64,000 nt of DNA from Fremontodendron californicum. Taxonomy: Eukaryota; Streptophyta; Magnoliopsida; Malvales; Malvaceae. Positions 22,762 to 35,600 of the stretch are shown in pieces (within the stretch, counting starts at the first letter, position 1; each line of letters starts with the position of its first letter). Location of the stretch: positions 16,109,001-16,173,000 of the forward strand of contig JAULJL010000028.1 in NCBI GenBank assembly GCA_030761205.1, written 5' to 3'. Made by a program: the position numbers and the translations under genes. Under the pieces are notes generated by a model, which was not told the DNA's origin, ran no database searches, and was given only the letters and a program-made list of their open reading frames with translations.

Positions 22762-24277
22762 ATCCCCCATATGAATGGAAGTTGTCTGATTAAAACGACG
22801 AACTGACTCATAATATGAGAGAGAATAACTTTGAAGAGTTATTGCATCAGGATAGGTAGCTTTTGGATTTGAATCTTCCATAGTGATAACTATCGGATTT
22901 ACTCGGCTAAATATTGAACATGATGTCTTGAACTATTCAGCCTTTCGTGTAAACCAAGACAATAGGTATCACACAATTCCTCTTCGAACATCTTTGGTTC
23001 TCACGGTTGTGTTCATTTTGGCCCCGAACACTACCTGGTTTCTTATGAGTACTCTAGAGAATTTAGCCTGATCAATTCTCATAGAAATGGCCACGTTTCT
23101 TACTCATAATAGATGATTGCTTATTAAGAGTATCCTGCAATACCCCACTTGATTTTATCAAGCTATAAGAATCATTAAAAGCATAGCTTATCCTAACTCC
23201 TTTGCATGCAGCACTAATTCACCATAGGAATGGATAAGAGTGTTTAACTCTTCTAGTGCTCATACTAAGTTAGCATAATTTGGTTGTCCCTTTGAACCTA
23301 GATCTTGAGATCTCCAGTCAACTAGGTTGGGTTGCCACTATGTAACTTTAATTTATAGGCTTAAGACTTATTCCCCTCGATGATTGCTCTCTTGTTAAAC
23401 CTTTCGTAAGTGCGCACTATTATCCTTTGATTTTACATAATCAAAAGAGATAATTCCATTTGAGAGCAACAGTCTAACGGTATTATGTCTTCGATGAGTG
23501 TGTCGAGATTTACCGTTATACAAACTACTATGTGTCCTACCAATTGCAAATTGGCTATCGCAATTTATACAAATTGCAGGCACAGGTTTCGGCCAACATG
23601 GAATATCTTCTAAAAATTTCGAAACAATTCTGCTTCCTCTCCAGCTTTATCTAAAGCTATAACTTCAGATACCATGGTAAATCTGGCTATTCACGTTTGT
23701 TTAGAAGATTTCCAAGACACTGCAGCTCCTCCAATAGTAAAGATAAATTCGCTAGTGGATTTCGAATATTTAGTATTGGATATCCAATATCCATTTCTGT
23801 ACCTTTCAAGTACAGCTTGATATCTTGTATAGTGCAGTCAATAATTTGAGGTGTATTTCAAATATCTGAGTATCCTTACTATGGCCTTCCAGTGATCCTT
23901 TCCAGGATTACTTGTAAATCTACTCAGTTTGCTAACTGAGTATGCTATGTCTGGTCTTGTGCAGTTCATGAGATACATGAAACTACCAATTATCCGTGAA
24001 TATTCTATTTGAGATATTGCATCACCAGTATTTTCCTTGCCTTTAACACACCCCTCGAGTTGTTACATACAAACCTTTTCTTCAAGGTCACCATATAGGA
24101 AAGCTGTCTTTACAAGCATTTACAACCTAATGGTTTGCTTTCAGGACCCATGCCACTCTTGGCACAATCAGGAATCGTTGATCCCATGGACAAGGTCTCA
24201 TCCTCTACTTCACAACAGGGTAGTCATGGTAGCACCAAGGCACGCCGATACCATACCATGACACTCTTTCCCACTAA
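22762..24277 (-). pseudogene. Copia RT/RNase H remains of the nested element
   Basis: Near 23,583-23,395 the minus strand gives AICINCDSQFAIGRTHSSLY and NGKSRHTHRRHNTVRLLL, the C-terminal end of copia RNase H. Between 23,600 and 24,130 broken pieces such as FMYLMNCTRPDIAY-like sequence (near 23,990-23,930) mark the end of the RT/RNase H region. The catalytic RT core with its YVDD-type motif is not found, so a deletion links integrase to RNase H. Confidence 0.65.
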
Positions 24278-24775
24278 CTATGTCGATACCATCATCGAGG
24301 CCAAGATCACACCCGAGTACCTTGTTGCACAAAGTTGACATTTTCTCAAATGTCCTTCTCTTGCCTTCAAGAACTGGGTCATGATCCTTTCAAATGAGGC
24401 ACCAAACACAGTTTTACGTCCTATCATGACATTTTTAGGCGGAGGAATCGCTACCTTAGCAAGATACCCCCACACTTTCATGTATTTATAGGATGGTCTT
24501 CGACTCTTCCATAAATCATATGGTGTCTTGTCTGATTTCTTGTGGGGTATATTATTTAAAACATAATTAGCTATTAAAATAGCTTCCCCCCACAAGTTCT
24601 GAGGTAACCTTGAATTTATCAACAAAGCATTCATCATTTCTTTCAACGTTCGATTCTTGCATTTTGCAATACCATTTTGTTCAGGTGAATAAGGAGCAGT
24701 GGTTTGATGGATGATACCATTTTCTGAACAGAATTCATTAAAAAATGATTCATTTTCACCACCTCTATCACTCAT
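24278..24775 (-). pseudogene. Copia integrase C-terminal part of the nested element
   Basis: It opens MSDRGGENESFFNEFC (second catalytic aspartate), then APYSPEQNGIAKCKNRTLK, then LWGEAILIANYVLNNIPHKK and KTPYDLWKSRRPSYKYMKVW. Copia integrases normally read NGVAERKNRT here; the catalytic glutamate is replaced by lysine. The frame then runs on into unrelated sequence (residues after about 120). The N-terminal integrase part between 24,775 and 25,150 is in broken frames. Confidence 0.8.
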
Positions 24776-25150
24776 TATTATCTTAATTTTCTTGCTTAGT
24801 TGATTTTTGACCTTATTTTTAAAGAGCTTAAAAAGCTTCCAAGGCCTCGTCTTTGCTTCTTAGCAAATAGACATAACAATATCTTGTGCAATCATCAATA
24901 AAAGTATTCGATACTTTTTACCACCTCTAGTTTGCACAAAATTTTAAGTCACAAATATCAGTGTGAATTAAATCTAGAGGTGCACTACTTCTTTCTACCG
25001 AATAGAAAGGAACCTTAGCCAATTTGGATTCCAAACAATTTTCGGAAGCAAATCCAAATTGCTGATTCTTCGCAAGGTCTTGTAATTCACATGACCTAAT
25101 CTACCCTGCCATAAATTAGAGGACACCACCAAATAAACATAAGAAATAAT

Positions 25151-25848
25151 TTAATTATTATTCATGTTCTTTGGCACAATAGCCATTACATTAAGCTTAA
25201 AAAGCCCATCACATAAGTATCCTCTACCCACAAACATGCCATTTTTAGTGAGTACAAATTTATCTGATTCAAATACCAGCTTAAACCCGTTCTTGCTCAA
25301 CATAGAGCCGGAAACCAAATTCTTACGAATTTTAGGAGCATGAACCACATTGTTCAAAGTTAGTTCTTTCCCGGATGTCATTTTGAGCACCACCTTTCTA
25401 TGGCCTCGTACCTTGCAGACCGAAGAGTTTCCCATAAACAGTTGCTCATCAACAGTAGCTTCTTTATACTTGGAGAAACTCTTCCTATCAGAACAAACGC
25501 TACAAGTGGCACCGGCATCAACCCACCATGTTTTAGGGTTTTCTACCATGTTTACTTGTGATACTATAGCAGCGAGTTCAATCTCATTAATATCAACTAA
25601 GTTGGCTTGATCTCTTTTCTTGTTCTGACGGCAGTCCTTTGCTCGATGACCGAGCTTGTTACATATGAAACCGTGAACTTCTTGAAATTCGTTCCCTTAT
25701 AACTTTGGAAAGAACTAGAACCAACATATTTTTTCTTGTTGGTCTTGTGCGAATGTTCAATAATATTTGCCTCGGCTTCCATGGTCTGAACTTTAATTTT
25801 CTTTTCTAAACCACAGTTATCCTCCTTGATTCTTAACCGAACAATCAA
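25151..25848 (-). pseudogene. Copia gag end and protease of the nested element
   Basis: The minus strand gives a zinc-knuckle region, ICNKLGHRAKDC, in which the first cysteine of the CX2CX4HX4C pattern appears replaced. It continues to VENPKTWWVDAGATCSVCSD, the copia protease start, with Asp-Ala-Gly for the usual Asp-Ser/Thr-Gly. Next come SGKELTLNNVVHAPKIRKNL and VSGSMLSKNGFKLVFESDKF, the linker to GAG-pre-integrase. A frame change lies near 25,600. The N-terminal gag is mostly missing. Confidence 0.75.
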
Positions 25849-26518
25849 ATATATTACGTAAACAGTAATAATAAATAAATATATATATGTTATAACTTAT
25901 AACAAGTATAACCACGTAGTATATATATATATATATATTGCATAAACAGTTAGAAAATAATCTCAACGCTGTATATTTTATGCAACGTTTTCCGAACAGA
26001 CAGATTAAAAAAATATCAAAAATGTTGTCCGTAAGCCTTACAAATGATGACTTTTGGTCAATTATTGGGGTGATGACTTTTGGCTTTCGCCTCATGGTTA
26101 TCAGGCAAGCACTAGTCAAAGGTCTGAAGAAAGAAATTATAATTATTCAAACCTTAATACTTACCCAGAGAACATTAGTAAAAGCCATTCAAACTTCAAC
26201 CCTTTCCTAGAAAATATTAGCAAGAGCCCGGTAAAGGTCATGTCAGTAGGGAGCATGGCCCACTAAATTCTTTCCGTTTTCATTACCAAAGATAAGAATG
26301 AAAGTTTTTTCTTTTGTGTAACCACACAATAAATATATATCCACGCTGAAGCACCATTATAACAATTGTTATATAAATATATTATAACTAATAATATATA
26401 TATATATATATATGTATACTTAACAACGTAAATATATATTGTAAGGAACAGTAATGAAACAAAAGCTATTGAAAGAAACAGTAATGAAACAAAAGCAATA
26501 GTCTAATCGTCTTAAGAT
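25849..26518 (-). other. Leader and decayed gag of the nested copia, AT-rich
   Basis: No convincing gag core. AT microsatellites lie at about 25,920-25,940 and 26,393-26,413. Short plus-strand frames here are chance frames. Confidence 0.5.
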
Positions 26519-27129
26519 TGTTAGCAATCGTGTAAACATTTAGCAATTATTTCATTATTTGTTAAACATATAAATATAAGAAGAATATGAATAGAATGTT
26601 TAAAATATTCAAATACAAATATACTTACAGTTTCGGTAGAACCAGAAAATAAAATGTCGAATCAATATTGGATCTCTGACCTTAAGACTATTATTGCCTA
26701 TTCTTACGGTACTTACAGTATATTGCATTTCGTCTCCCAGGCCTCCTCGATAACGTTGCAGATTGACAGCACAACCACTACAACACAGCGAACCAAAAAG
26801 ATGCAGCGTCTCTTTCACAAGACAGTTGAAAGAACCAAGAGCAGAAGAGTAAAAATAAAACTAATTTTCGTTATATTTTAAAACAGGACTAGCCACAATT
26901 GTTCGAAAACAGACATAACCTTCAGACACATCTTTTGGACTAAAATTGGTCCGAACAGACATGTAATGATTAGACACACATCTTTTGGTTGATGGAGGAT
27001 CAAATTTTCATTCATTATTGATATCAATTGTGTACATAAATTATATACCATGTATCTACTTACGACAACCTACGTATTAATATATGTATTTTGTATTTAT
27101 ACACACAAATTATACATTGATATCCAACA
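26519..27129 (-). repeat. 5' LTR of the nested copia element
   Basis: Partner of 22,112-22,761; see the element entry for ends and target duplication. The two LTRs differ at scattered sites and by one short gap, so the insertion is not recent. Confidence 0.9.
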
Positions 27130-27745
27130 TGCTTCTCATTAGAAATGATGTGGGAGTATTATCATCAATAAATAATTGCTTAGCAAAGCAATTTGATATG
27201 AAGGACCTGGGAGAAACTAGCTATATACTGGGGAAGCATTAACCCAAGCTACCTATATAGATAAAATTGTAGTGAAGTAAACATGAAGAATTCTAAGAAA
27301 GGTTTATTACCTTTCATGGATGGAATTCAACTTTCAAAGAATGAGTCTCCCAAGACACCCAAGGAAATAGAGAGAATGAGACATGTTCCTTATGCTATAT
27401 ACTAGGCCGGGTATTTGTTTTGCGGTAGACATGGTCAGTCTGTATCAATCGAACCCAGGACCTGAACACTGGACTCCAGTCAAGCATATACTTTGACACC
27501 ACAAAAGGCAGAAACACATAGAGAGGAAGTATCACCTGATTTGAGAGGTAGTACAACGTGGTGATTTGGTGGTCACTAAGGCTGCCTCTACAAAAAAATC
27601 TGGCAAACCCTTCCACCAAGACACTAGTACAGTTGAGAGTCTTTGACACTGACATGGAGGGAATAGGCATTCACCAGATGCAACACTTGCTTTAGATAAC
27701 TAGTGGAAGATATTTATAATTGTGCTATTTAAAGCAATTGTAAAT
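27130..27745 (+). pseudogene. End of host copia pol (RT tail and RNase H)
   Basis: Reading resumes LLIRNDVGVLSSINNCLAKQ and FDMKDLGETSYILG, the copia RT tail. The end, near 27,585-27,690, gives KNLANPSTKTL and GIHQMQHLL, comparable to the LADPLTK...GI end of plant copia polyproteins. Stops are frequent. The LTR starts 50 bp on. Confidence 0.75.
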
Positions 27746-29285
27746 GACATTTTCATATTAATAAATTAAATAAAATTAATGTTTTTCATTTAACGCGTAT
27801 TTATATTTGAATATATATATATATATATATATATGAAGGTCTATCGATTATAATTTTTATAATTATAAAAGTGTTTGCAACTATAAATAAAATTGGATAT
27901 TTTATTTATGATAGTTGTAGTAAATATCACAATTAATTAGATTGGATATCTAATTGTGATTCACTGATGCTACTCGTAATATCGAAGGGATCAAATAAGA
28001 TTTAATTTTAGTGGCTATTCTAAATAAATCTTATAGGCACTGAATATACACATGTTCTTAATCCTGAGTTTTGCTGTAAAAATCATATATTGCGATGAAA
28101 CATTTTTTTTATTTACTACGAGCGAGAATTTACTAATTCAATAACCTCTGTATTTCAGAAATATGATTACTAATATAGTGATCAATCAATATAACAATAA
28201 TGAAATTTTGTGGCTCCTGAGGGAGTTAATAATTTCCCCCGAAGTTGTCTAAATAATTGATCACTATAAACTTTGGCTAAAGTATTCTCATTAGAAAATC
28301 AATATATTTTATTATGTTGGAGTGATTAAGAAAAGTAACTAGCAGGGTTGAGGCACAAGATATAATTTAATTGGATAAACAATCATTTCAATTAAATTGT
28401 GAAAATTAAATAAAGGGACATGATATATGATTAGTGTGTCATGTATTATACTTGTGTATAAAACAAACTAATAAAATGTTTACGTTATTTGAAGTGCAAT
28501 TTCAAATTTATAGTGGAGTGATGTTGGGATTAACATTTAATCCTATAAATTAAAGAGGTGATTTTGGATTGAGTTAAATGTTGGGAGCCAACTAACATAA
28601 GCCCATTAAATTCCTACAATAGCTTCAAATTTGTGATAGCAAAATTAGATCAAGAAGAATAGACTTTGTGTTTAGTAAAGGCTCAATACAATAGATTCAA
28701 GCTCATTGGTTTATCTTCTAATCCATTAATAAGATATTTAATTTATGAAATAAAATAAATATTTATCTTATTATTGGATATTAATTATAATTTATTTATA
28801 AATTAATTTTGAATTAGTTTAGTTATAAATGGATTATAATTGAGTGGTAAAGATAAAATTAAAACTTTATCTTTTGTATTGAAGAATGAGACTTCCAATT
28901 AAAACGGGATCTTCAAGAAGGATATATAAAGTAAAAAATAAAAAGTTTCTTTAATTCTAAAAATTTTAATTGGTGTAATTTTTTTTTTTTTTTTTAAAAA
29001 GACAGTAAGAGCTCTTCTTCTTGATCAGTAAATAAAAGATGCCCACATACTTGGTACCATCATTATTGGAGAATATTGTTTCTGATATCCATAAGAGTAA
29101 ACACAAAGAAAAGAGGTGAAATTTCTTTTATTTTACTGAAATATGTTTCTGAAATCATGATTTCATATTACCTACAAATCTTGTTTTTTGATCATATTTT
29201 TCAACTGCACTTAAACAATGTAAAAGTTTTAAAAAATTCCAATCTTTTGATTACTATGAATAAATTATAGGATTAATTTCCTAAA
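27746..29285 (+). repeat. 3' LTR of the host copia element
   Basis: It aligns with 2,616-4,219. An AT microsatellite at 27,815-27,834 and a T run at 28,980-28,996 are special to this copy. The end lies near TTTCCTAA at 29,285, about 400 bp beyond the ORC1 stop codon. Confidence 0.8.
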
Positions 29286-29682
29286 GAGACATCATTATGT
29301 TGACAGCCCCGAGCCACAGCAATTAGCCATTTTCAGTTGTCATCCCAGCAAAAGGCAAAGATAAGAGATGGAAAAAGCCCAGAATGTAAGAACCAGTAAC
29401 TTTGTCAAGCCACTTAACCAAATGGTAATAGTGACAGTCTATTTTATCACAAACATAAAATTCAGAAAAACTTACTGTTCATCTCAGCATTTTCCATACT
29501 AAAAAGTAGCAATGCCTCATATTGGAACAATTTCCTCTTCCAAATATCAAAGCTAAAACATTGCAATGACGGCATGACAGTGATTGAAATATAGGGGAAA
29601 AGAAATGAGGATCTTAAACTGAGAACTAAGTCAAAACTGTAGCTATAAATTAAGAATTGAATGTAATTGCAGGCTTCTTGAA
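29286..29682 (-). other. ORC1 3' flank
   Basis: Between the copia LTR end and the ORC1 stop codon no other gene is seen. It should hold the ORC1 3' UTR and poly(A) site; no perfect AATAAA is seen on the minus strand. Confidence 0.55.
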
Positions 29683-32600
29683 TCATAGATACTTGGCCAG
29701 CCATGGCAGATCCTTGCTATCTTTTAGGGCAAAAGCCACATCATCACTGCCACAGAGCAAAATGAATTGAGTTAGAAGACAGGCTGCCCAAACATTTCCC
29801 AAAATTTTATGTTATTTGGTTATAAAATGTCAGTAAGCTTTGATGAAAACCAATGATACAACATTAACCGATTGTCGAAACAGGAAGATATTGCATCAGA
29901 ATACGAGGACAACAAAAGATGCAAACTAATTAGCCACAAGCAACATGCTAGAATGACAGTAGGCAATTCAGTTTAAATAATTTGTCCAGGAGATGTTGGC
30001 TGAAGGCAAGCACCCCCTGTATGTCTGAAATGTCTGGAGCCTCTTTAGAACTCAAAGAACAGGAAAAAAAAAAATTCATTGGCCCCAAAATAGAGAACTC
30101 CAAAGTCAAGCATTAAAATGGCCAATGAATTTGTTGCAAATAGATCCTTAGTATTGTAAGAACAGTCATGTTTAATATCTAAAAGTAAATTACTAGTGAT
30201 TTGTTTTAACAGTCCCCCAGGTGGTGCCCGTGGCTTAACGCTCAAGTAAATAATAGCCCACCAAATAATGCTGTGAGTTGCAGGTTCAAATTGTAGAAAG
30301 ACATCTACGTAAATGGAACAATTTTCAATGATATTTGTTATCAGGAACATGCCCTAATTGCTAGAGAACTAACCTGGGAAAATTGAGCTGCAACTTCTGC
30401 AACCTGTGCCTATCTCCTGGTTCACACAGAATAATTCTGCATTCTCCAAGCTTGCAGCTGCCATAAAGAAAAAGGGATAAAAAAAACTAGATATGTAAGC
30501 TTTTTCCTCACTCATTAAGCCATCCATTATCTGAGTTATATAAACTCCAGCTGGTTCAATTTATTTCCTTAAGGAGCAAACAAGTTCACAAAACAATTGG
30601 TACATGCATTCATCCAAATTCATCAACAAACTTGCTTGTCTTGTTACTTTATGGTTGCAAGAGAAAAAAAATTATGGTAATGAAAGCAAAGCTGAATAAC
30701 TTTTTCTCAGTACTTCTTGAAATATTAGGGCTTAAAACAGGCTCCTATTGCCTTTGTATTGGCTAAAATATGAAGTCCTATGCCAAATCAAAACATAGTG
30801 CAGCTAACTATAAAATTCAATGGTAACATCAACCTTTCTAAACAAAACTTTAAAAAGCCGCGGCTTACAATGAGATTTGCACCATCAATGCATAAAATTT
30901 CTTCAAGGATCCCACAAATGAATATGAAAGCACAAATATTGTCAGGCTAGTCCCAAAAGTTACCATTTTATGGACAAAAGTATGAACCGTGTTATCTCTA
31001 TGTGCCTTAACAAGTCAATAGAAGATGCTTACCCAACTTTCAGAAGTGTGTCCCAACCAGGAAATGCTTCTCCATTGCTTGTACAGAGACATGAAACAGT
31101 CATTGCCAACTGCAGCATGGAAAAAATCTTAGAAAATTTGCACAAATAGAAATTAACCATTGATCAATCAATTAAGAACAGTGACAGGTCATCAAAAGAG
31201 AACACCAATACATAATAAAAAAAAAAAACTAGCTAGCTTCGTTTCTTGTAGAGATGTGTTTTGGAATTAGGATTCCATTATGTATTATATCCGGTCTCAC
31301 CTGGACTAGGTTTTTCACTTATAGCTAATGTTTTGAGAAAGTCCATTAATCTGAAAACTGATGACTAGAGTTTGTCAACTTTAAGGAAACACAAAAGTTG
31401 ATGTTAGACCACCAAAATATACAAATGGTTAGATATGCTGGAGGGGTGAAAATAAAATACTTGCAGCACTTGAAGAATGACATCTAAAGCTTCCAGCATC
31501 AAAAGTAAGGCATAAAAATATAGAACTCATAATATTACCAGCACAGGAAGAAAATATCAGAGAAGAAATAAGCTTTAAGGTGTTGACCTTTTCAAATGTC
31601 GTTTCCCCCATCCCTGTTTTATAGAGCTCATAAACCATTGCAGTTAAGAAGATTTTACTCAGTTTAGAACAACTTTTCATTACCTGCAAAAAATATGATT
31701 TAAGTTATTTCACAATGATATAAAACAGTGATGCAATTATAAGTCCTTTTCTCATCAATGAATATAGAATTTATAATCTCTAAATACCATTCAAAAAAAA
31801 TGTGGTAGAAAAAGCCACAGAACCGGCATCAAAGGTTCCTCAAATATAATGTTCGCAGATAGTTTTGGTAGGCTTGTTTCTTCATGTGATACATGTGTTC
31901 CGTTATAGTCCAAAACTGTTGTCCAGGAAACTTAATTCCTCATTAATTAAGTTTCCAAAGGCCCAAAGGGTAGCTATAATGCCTCTAAATCTGCAGAAAC
32001 TTTCTAGAAGTTTCACACTGCTACAAATTTCAAAGCTTCCTTTGTCCCCTTTCATAAATTTAACTTTGCTACTAATGAAATGCTCCAATATAACCTCACC
32101 CTAACATCATAACAGAGTAAGATTGTGTTTCCTTTGACAAAAGTCCTAGCCTTCCATGACTAAATATATTATTTCCATTTCTAAATGCTATTTTGAGGAA
32201 AAAGTTTGTCTGCATCTCTTCTTATCTAGAAAGACTTCTAGGGATACAGTTAGAATATAAACATCACAATCACAGTGATAACGATAATCACAGGGATTCA
32301 CTTGACAACATTCAGAACCATTGCCAATCACCTGCCTTGGAAGTGGACAAGAAACAGAAAGATAACTAAAATAGTAATTTGCAGGTATATAAGTAACCTT
32401 CAACTTACTTGGACATGAGGTGCCTGGAACATTTCCTGAATGGCCGCATCAACCTCAGCCATAGTAACAATATCTTTCACTGGAGAATGGTAAAACATAT
32501 ATTTATTTAGTAATCAGAACCACTGCTGGGAACTGTGAGAATGCTACTTAAACTGACATGTAAGCTGAGGGTAAAATTAGTCATTCATCTAGAACAAAAA

Positions 32601-35600
32601 TGTGCAGCTTAAAGAGCAGCAGAGTATGCTACCAAAAAGCAGAAGAATCCATAGAAATATCCAGCAGTAAAAGCACTATGATGCCAATGGTGAATGGAAT
32701 TTTCATAAAATGTTTATATACGGTTCTGTAAACCTTGCAAGCTAAACTACATCTTTTCATAAATATTAGAATATGAAAACACTGTAATTGAAATTGTGCT
32801 AATAAATCATTCAGATACCAAGATGAATGTAAAGGTCTCAACTCTCACTAGCAGAAAAGCTCTATGGGATTATGCACCTAGTGATAAAGAACAAATTCAT
32901 CACTCTAAATTTTCTGGTGGACCAAAATAATTATGTCCATAATCTACCTTCTAACTAATACAAAGAAAAATCATTTACTGCTGAAAGTGTTTCATTTTTT
33001 TTATCAGTATAACCAAAACAAATTTTATTTAAAAAAAAAAAAAAGATCTAAAGTATTTGAAAATAACAAAAATAGAATAAACTCAAGCTTTCATAACCTT
33101 TATAACATAGCATTTCCACACAAAAATGACACAGAATTGTAATGAAAGTGCACAATAATAAATCATAAAAGTGAACTGAACTTTAATCTTAGTTTACATA
33201 TATGCCTAGAATTAAAAGGGACCAGGGCCAACCATATAGAGTATCAATAGAATAGCAAGTCAGAAACATGGTAGGCAAATCCTGTTTAAGAGAATATAAA
33301 TATCAAATATTTATGCAATCACAGAGGATATAAGTTTTAAGTTCCTATTCTATGCAAATGAATACATACTCTTAAGGATTTGCATTTTTCCCCTTTTAAG
33401 TAACAAAGGAAAAGAAGAAAAAGTAGTCGTTTCTTTGGGTTCTAAAACAAATACAAACATCTAGATACCCTTACCCAAGCAATAGGACATTATCAGTTTT
33501 TAAAAAAATTCTTACTCCATTTTCTTTGCTCCAGAGACCAAAGTCCTTACATGATAGCCCCAACTAAATGAATTAAAGTAATAAACAAAAACAACTATAT
33601 CTTTATCATTGGCTCAATCTACCAGGTACAAACATTGACTTAATTTGATGCCTAAATAGTTAAAATAGAAATGGGCAACACATTATAATAATACATCTTA
33701 ACTTTCTAAAACTTGGATTTTTCTGGCAACATTAGAAGAGATAATAAAAGAACAGCCTAAGGGAGAAAAGGCTTTAGGAATCGTATTTCTTCTCCCCATT
33801 CCTTATCAAATGATGATGCAGATGCATTTAAGTTATGATTTGTCATGTTATATCGAGGAAAATTAGCATCTACCACCCTTATTATCAGGTGATGCCTAGA
33901 CAATTGAAGGTCCTCTAATACAATGGTAAGATAGCAAACATTCACTAAAGAGTAACTGACAGTTTGACTGACCTTCCACAATTTACATATATCATAGGTT
34001 AAGAATATAAGTGTATACGTTCGTATATGCAAATATTGACATTTAAAGGTCAAGTACCATCTCCATCTACAACTCCTATAGGTAAATTTACAGCACTTGA
34101 GGCATCACTTGGGGTAACACACCACAAATGGTACTTGTCTGTAGGCATGTGGAACAAGTATCCAACACCGCAGCAATGGCCTTAAATTACAGTTCTAATC
34201 ATTCTAGAAAGCTTATTTACCTGTAGAAGAATTCACAGTTGAAATTTGATTCTTGATCTGATAATCTGCAATTTCTGCTGCACGCCTGCATATCTCTAGA
34301 GCACGTCGTGCATCCCCTGAAATAGCTGCTACCTGAAATATGCATATGACATACTTTAACAAATGGATAGTAATAAAATCTTATAAAAAAGTAAGAATAT
34401 ATTTGGCATCAATTTAGTAGATGAAAATAAAGAATGTAAACTAACTTTCAGGGAAAAACATAGCATGCGGACTAACCTTTCTTGAAGCAAATTCTACTGC
34501 TTGCTTTTCAAACGCATCAATTCCTTTCAAACGACTTGATATGATTTCCTGAAGCTGCTGATAATTATAGGGACCAAAGCAGAGTCTTTGAATACCCATT
34601 CGGCTTGAAATGCGAGGAAGTAACTTCTCTGGAAGATCCATTGTATTTGCTATTCCTGAATTCAAAGATAAAGAATTCATATCAAATTGTTATTCTTGTC
34701 ATCACCACTGTCAATTACCACAGGCCACAGCGTTTCAAAATGCCCTATCAAGAAATAAGAAAAAGTATACCTATCACAATTAACTTGGAACATGGCTTAG
34801 TAGGCCAGTCAAGAATGTTGTATAGTACCTGTAATTGAGAGAAAGGCATGGTTATGGAAGCTGCAACCTCTTTCAATTAAAATGAATAACTATGTTACCC
34901 GGACTCTTCATTTTCCCTAAAGTAGCCATGTCCGATACATATTCATACATGGATATGGGGGTATGATCCTCCAAATAGATGGAAAAACTTAGAAAAAATT
35001 GAGCATACTCATGTCCGACACTCACCCCGAATCCGGGTAACATAGATGAATAAACAGAAAAGAACTGTTGGGTTGTATCATAAAATGCACAAGTTACCGA
35101 CTGGTTTCTGGTTACAAGAAGATCAAGTTCATCAATGAGTAGAATACAAGGTCGGTCATCCTCCTTGGCAATTTTCTTTCCATCTGAAAACCGTTCATTC
35201 AGTAATTGCAGAGCCTTTTTCCAACTAACCCTATGTCCAGTTAATGCTTCATATATAACCTATAAGAATATAGCATATAAATATTAAAAGGCAACCAGAG
35301 ACACATTTGTATGAAGGTGAACTATATCAACTTTGTAGTTAGTATATTCTATATTACCCTGTAAATATTCTCTGGTGCAGCCAACTTTAGACCATTAACC
35401 TCCACAAAACAGTAAGGTCTTATGCTTCCTGCATCAACTTCAGACTTTATGTTCCTCATTACTGCCAATACACTCATTGTCTGCAATTACATGTGAAAGA
35501 AACAGACCAAATAAGTAAGTCTCTTATTCAAATAATCCTCAACAACAGATAATATCAGCAAATTTGGAAAAAGAAGAAAAAAAAATTGTTGAGCAAAGGC

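Larger units (their letters stand above)
22112..27129 (-). mobile_element. Nested Ty1-copia element, minus strand, target duplication TGCTT
   Basis: LTRs at 26,519-27,129 (5') and 22,112-22,761 (3') begin TGTTAGCAATC and end ATATCCAACA in plus orientation. TGCTT flanks the element on both sides (22,107-22,111 and 27,130-27,134). Removing it joins LYVGDM to LLIRNDVGV of the host copia reverse transcriptase. Beside the 3' LTR a purine tract, ATATGGGGGATT on the minus strand, is the polypurine tract. Inside, gag end/protease, integrase and an RNase H end can be read, but the reverse transcriptase core is missing. Confidence 0.9.
2616..29285 (+). mobile_element. Degenerate Ty1-copia element that hosts the left-hand nest of insertions
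   Basis: Two related LTRs, both opening with (T)GTAAATGACATTTT, lie at 2,616-4,219 and 27,746-29,285. Between them the copia coding order gag, integrase, reverse transcriptase, RNase H can be followed on the plus strand in pieces: 13,593-14,217, about 18,535-20,469, 22,046-22,111 and 27,130-27,745. The gaps are other transposons; two carry perfect 5-bp target duplications, and the reverse transcriptase reading resumes across them. The coding pieces have many stops and frameshifts, so the element is dead. No target duplication of the host element itself is clear. Confidence 0.8.

Noticed and set aside
22202..26818. Pair of similar minus-strand frames (22,202-22,411 and 26,609-26,818) as a duplicated gene
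   Set aside because: They are the same segment of the two LTRs of one copia element.
33757..34053. 98-codon frame in ORC1 intron 11 as a possible extra exon
   Set aside because: It has no similarity to ORC1, and exons 11 and 12 join in the phase and order expected without it.
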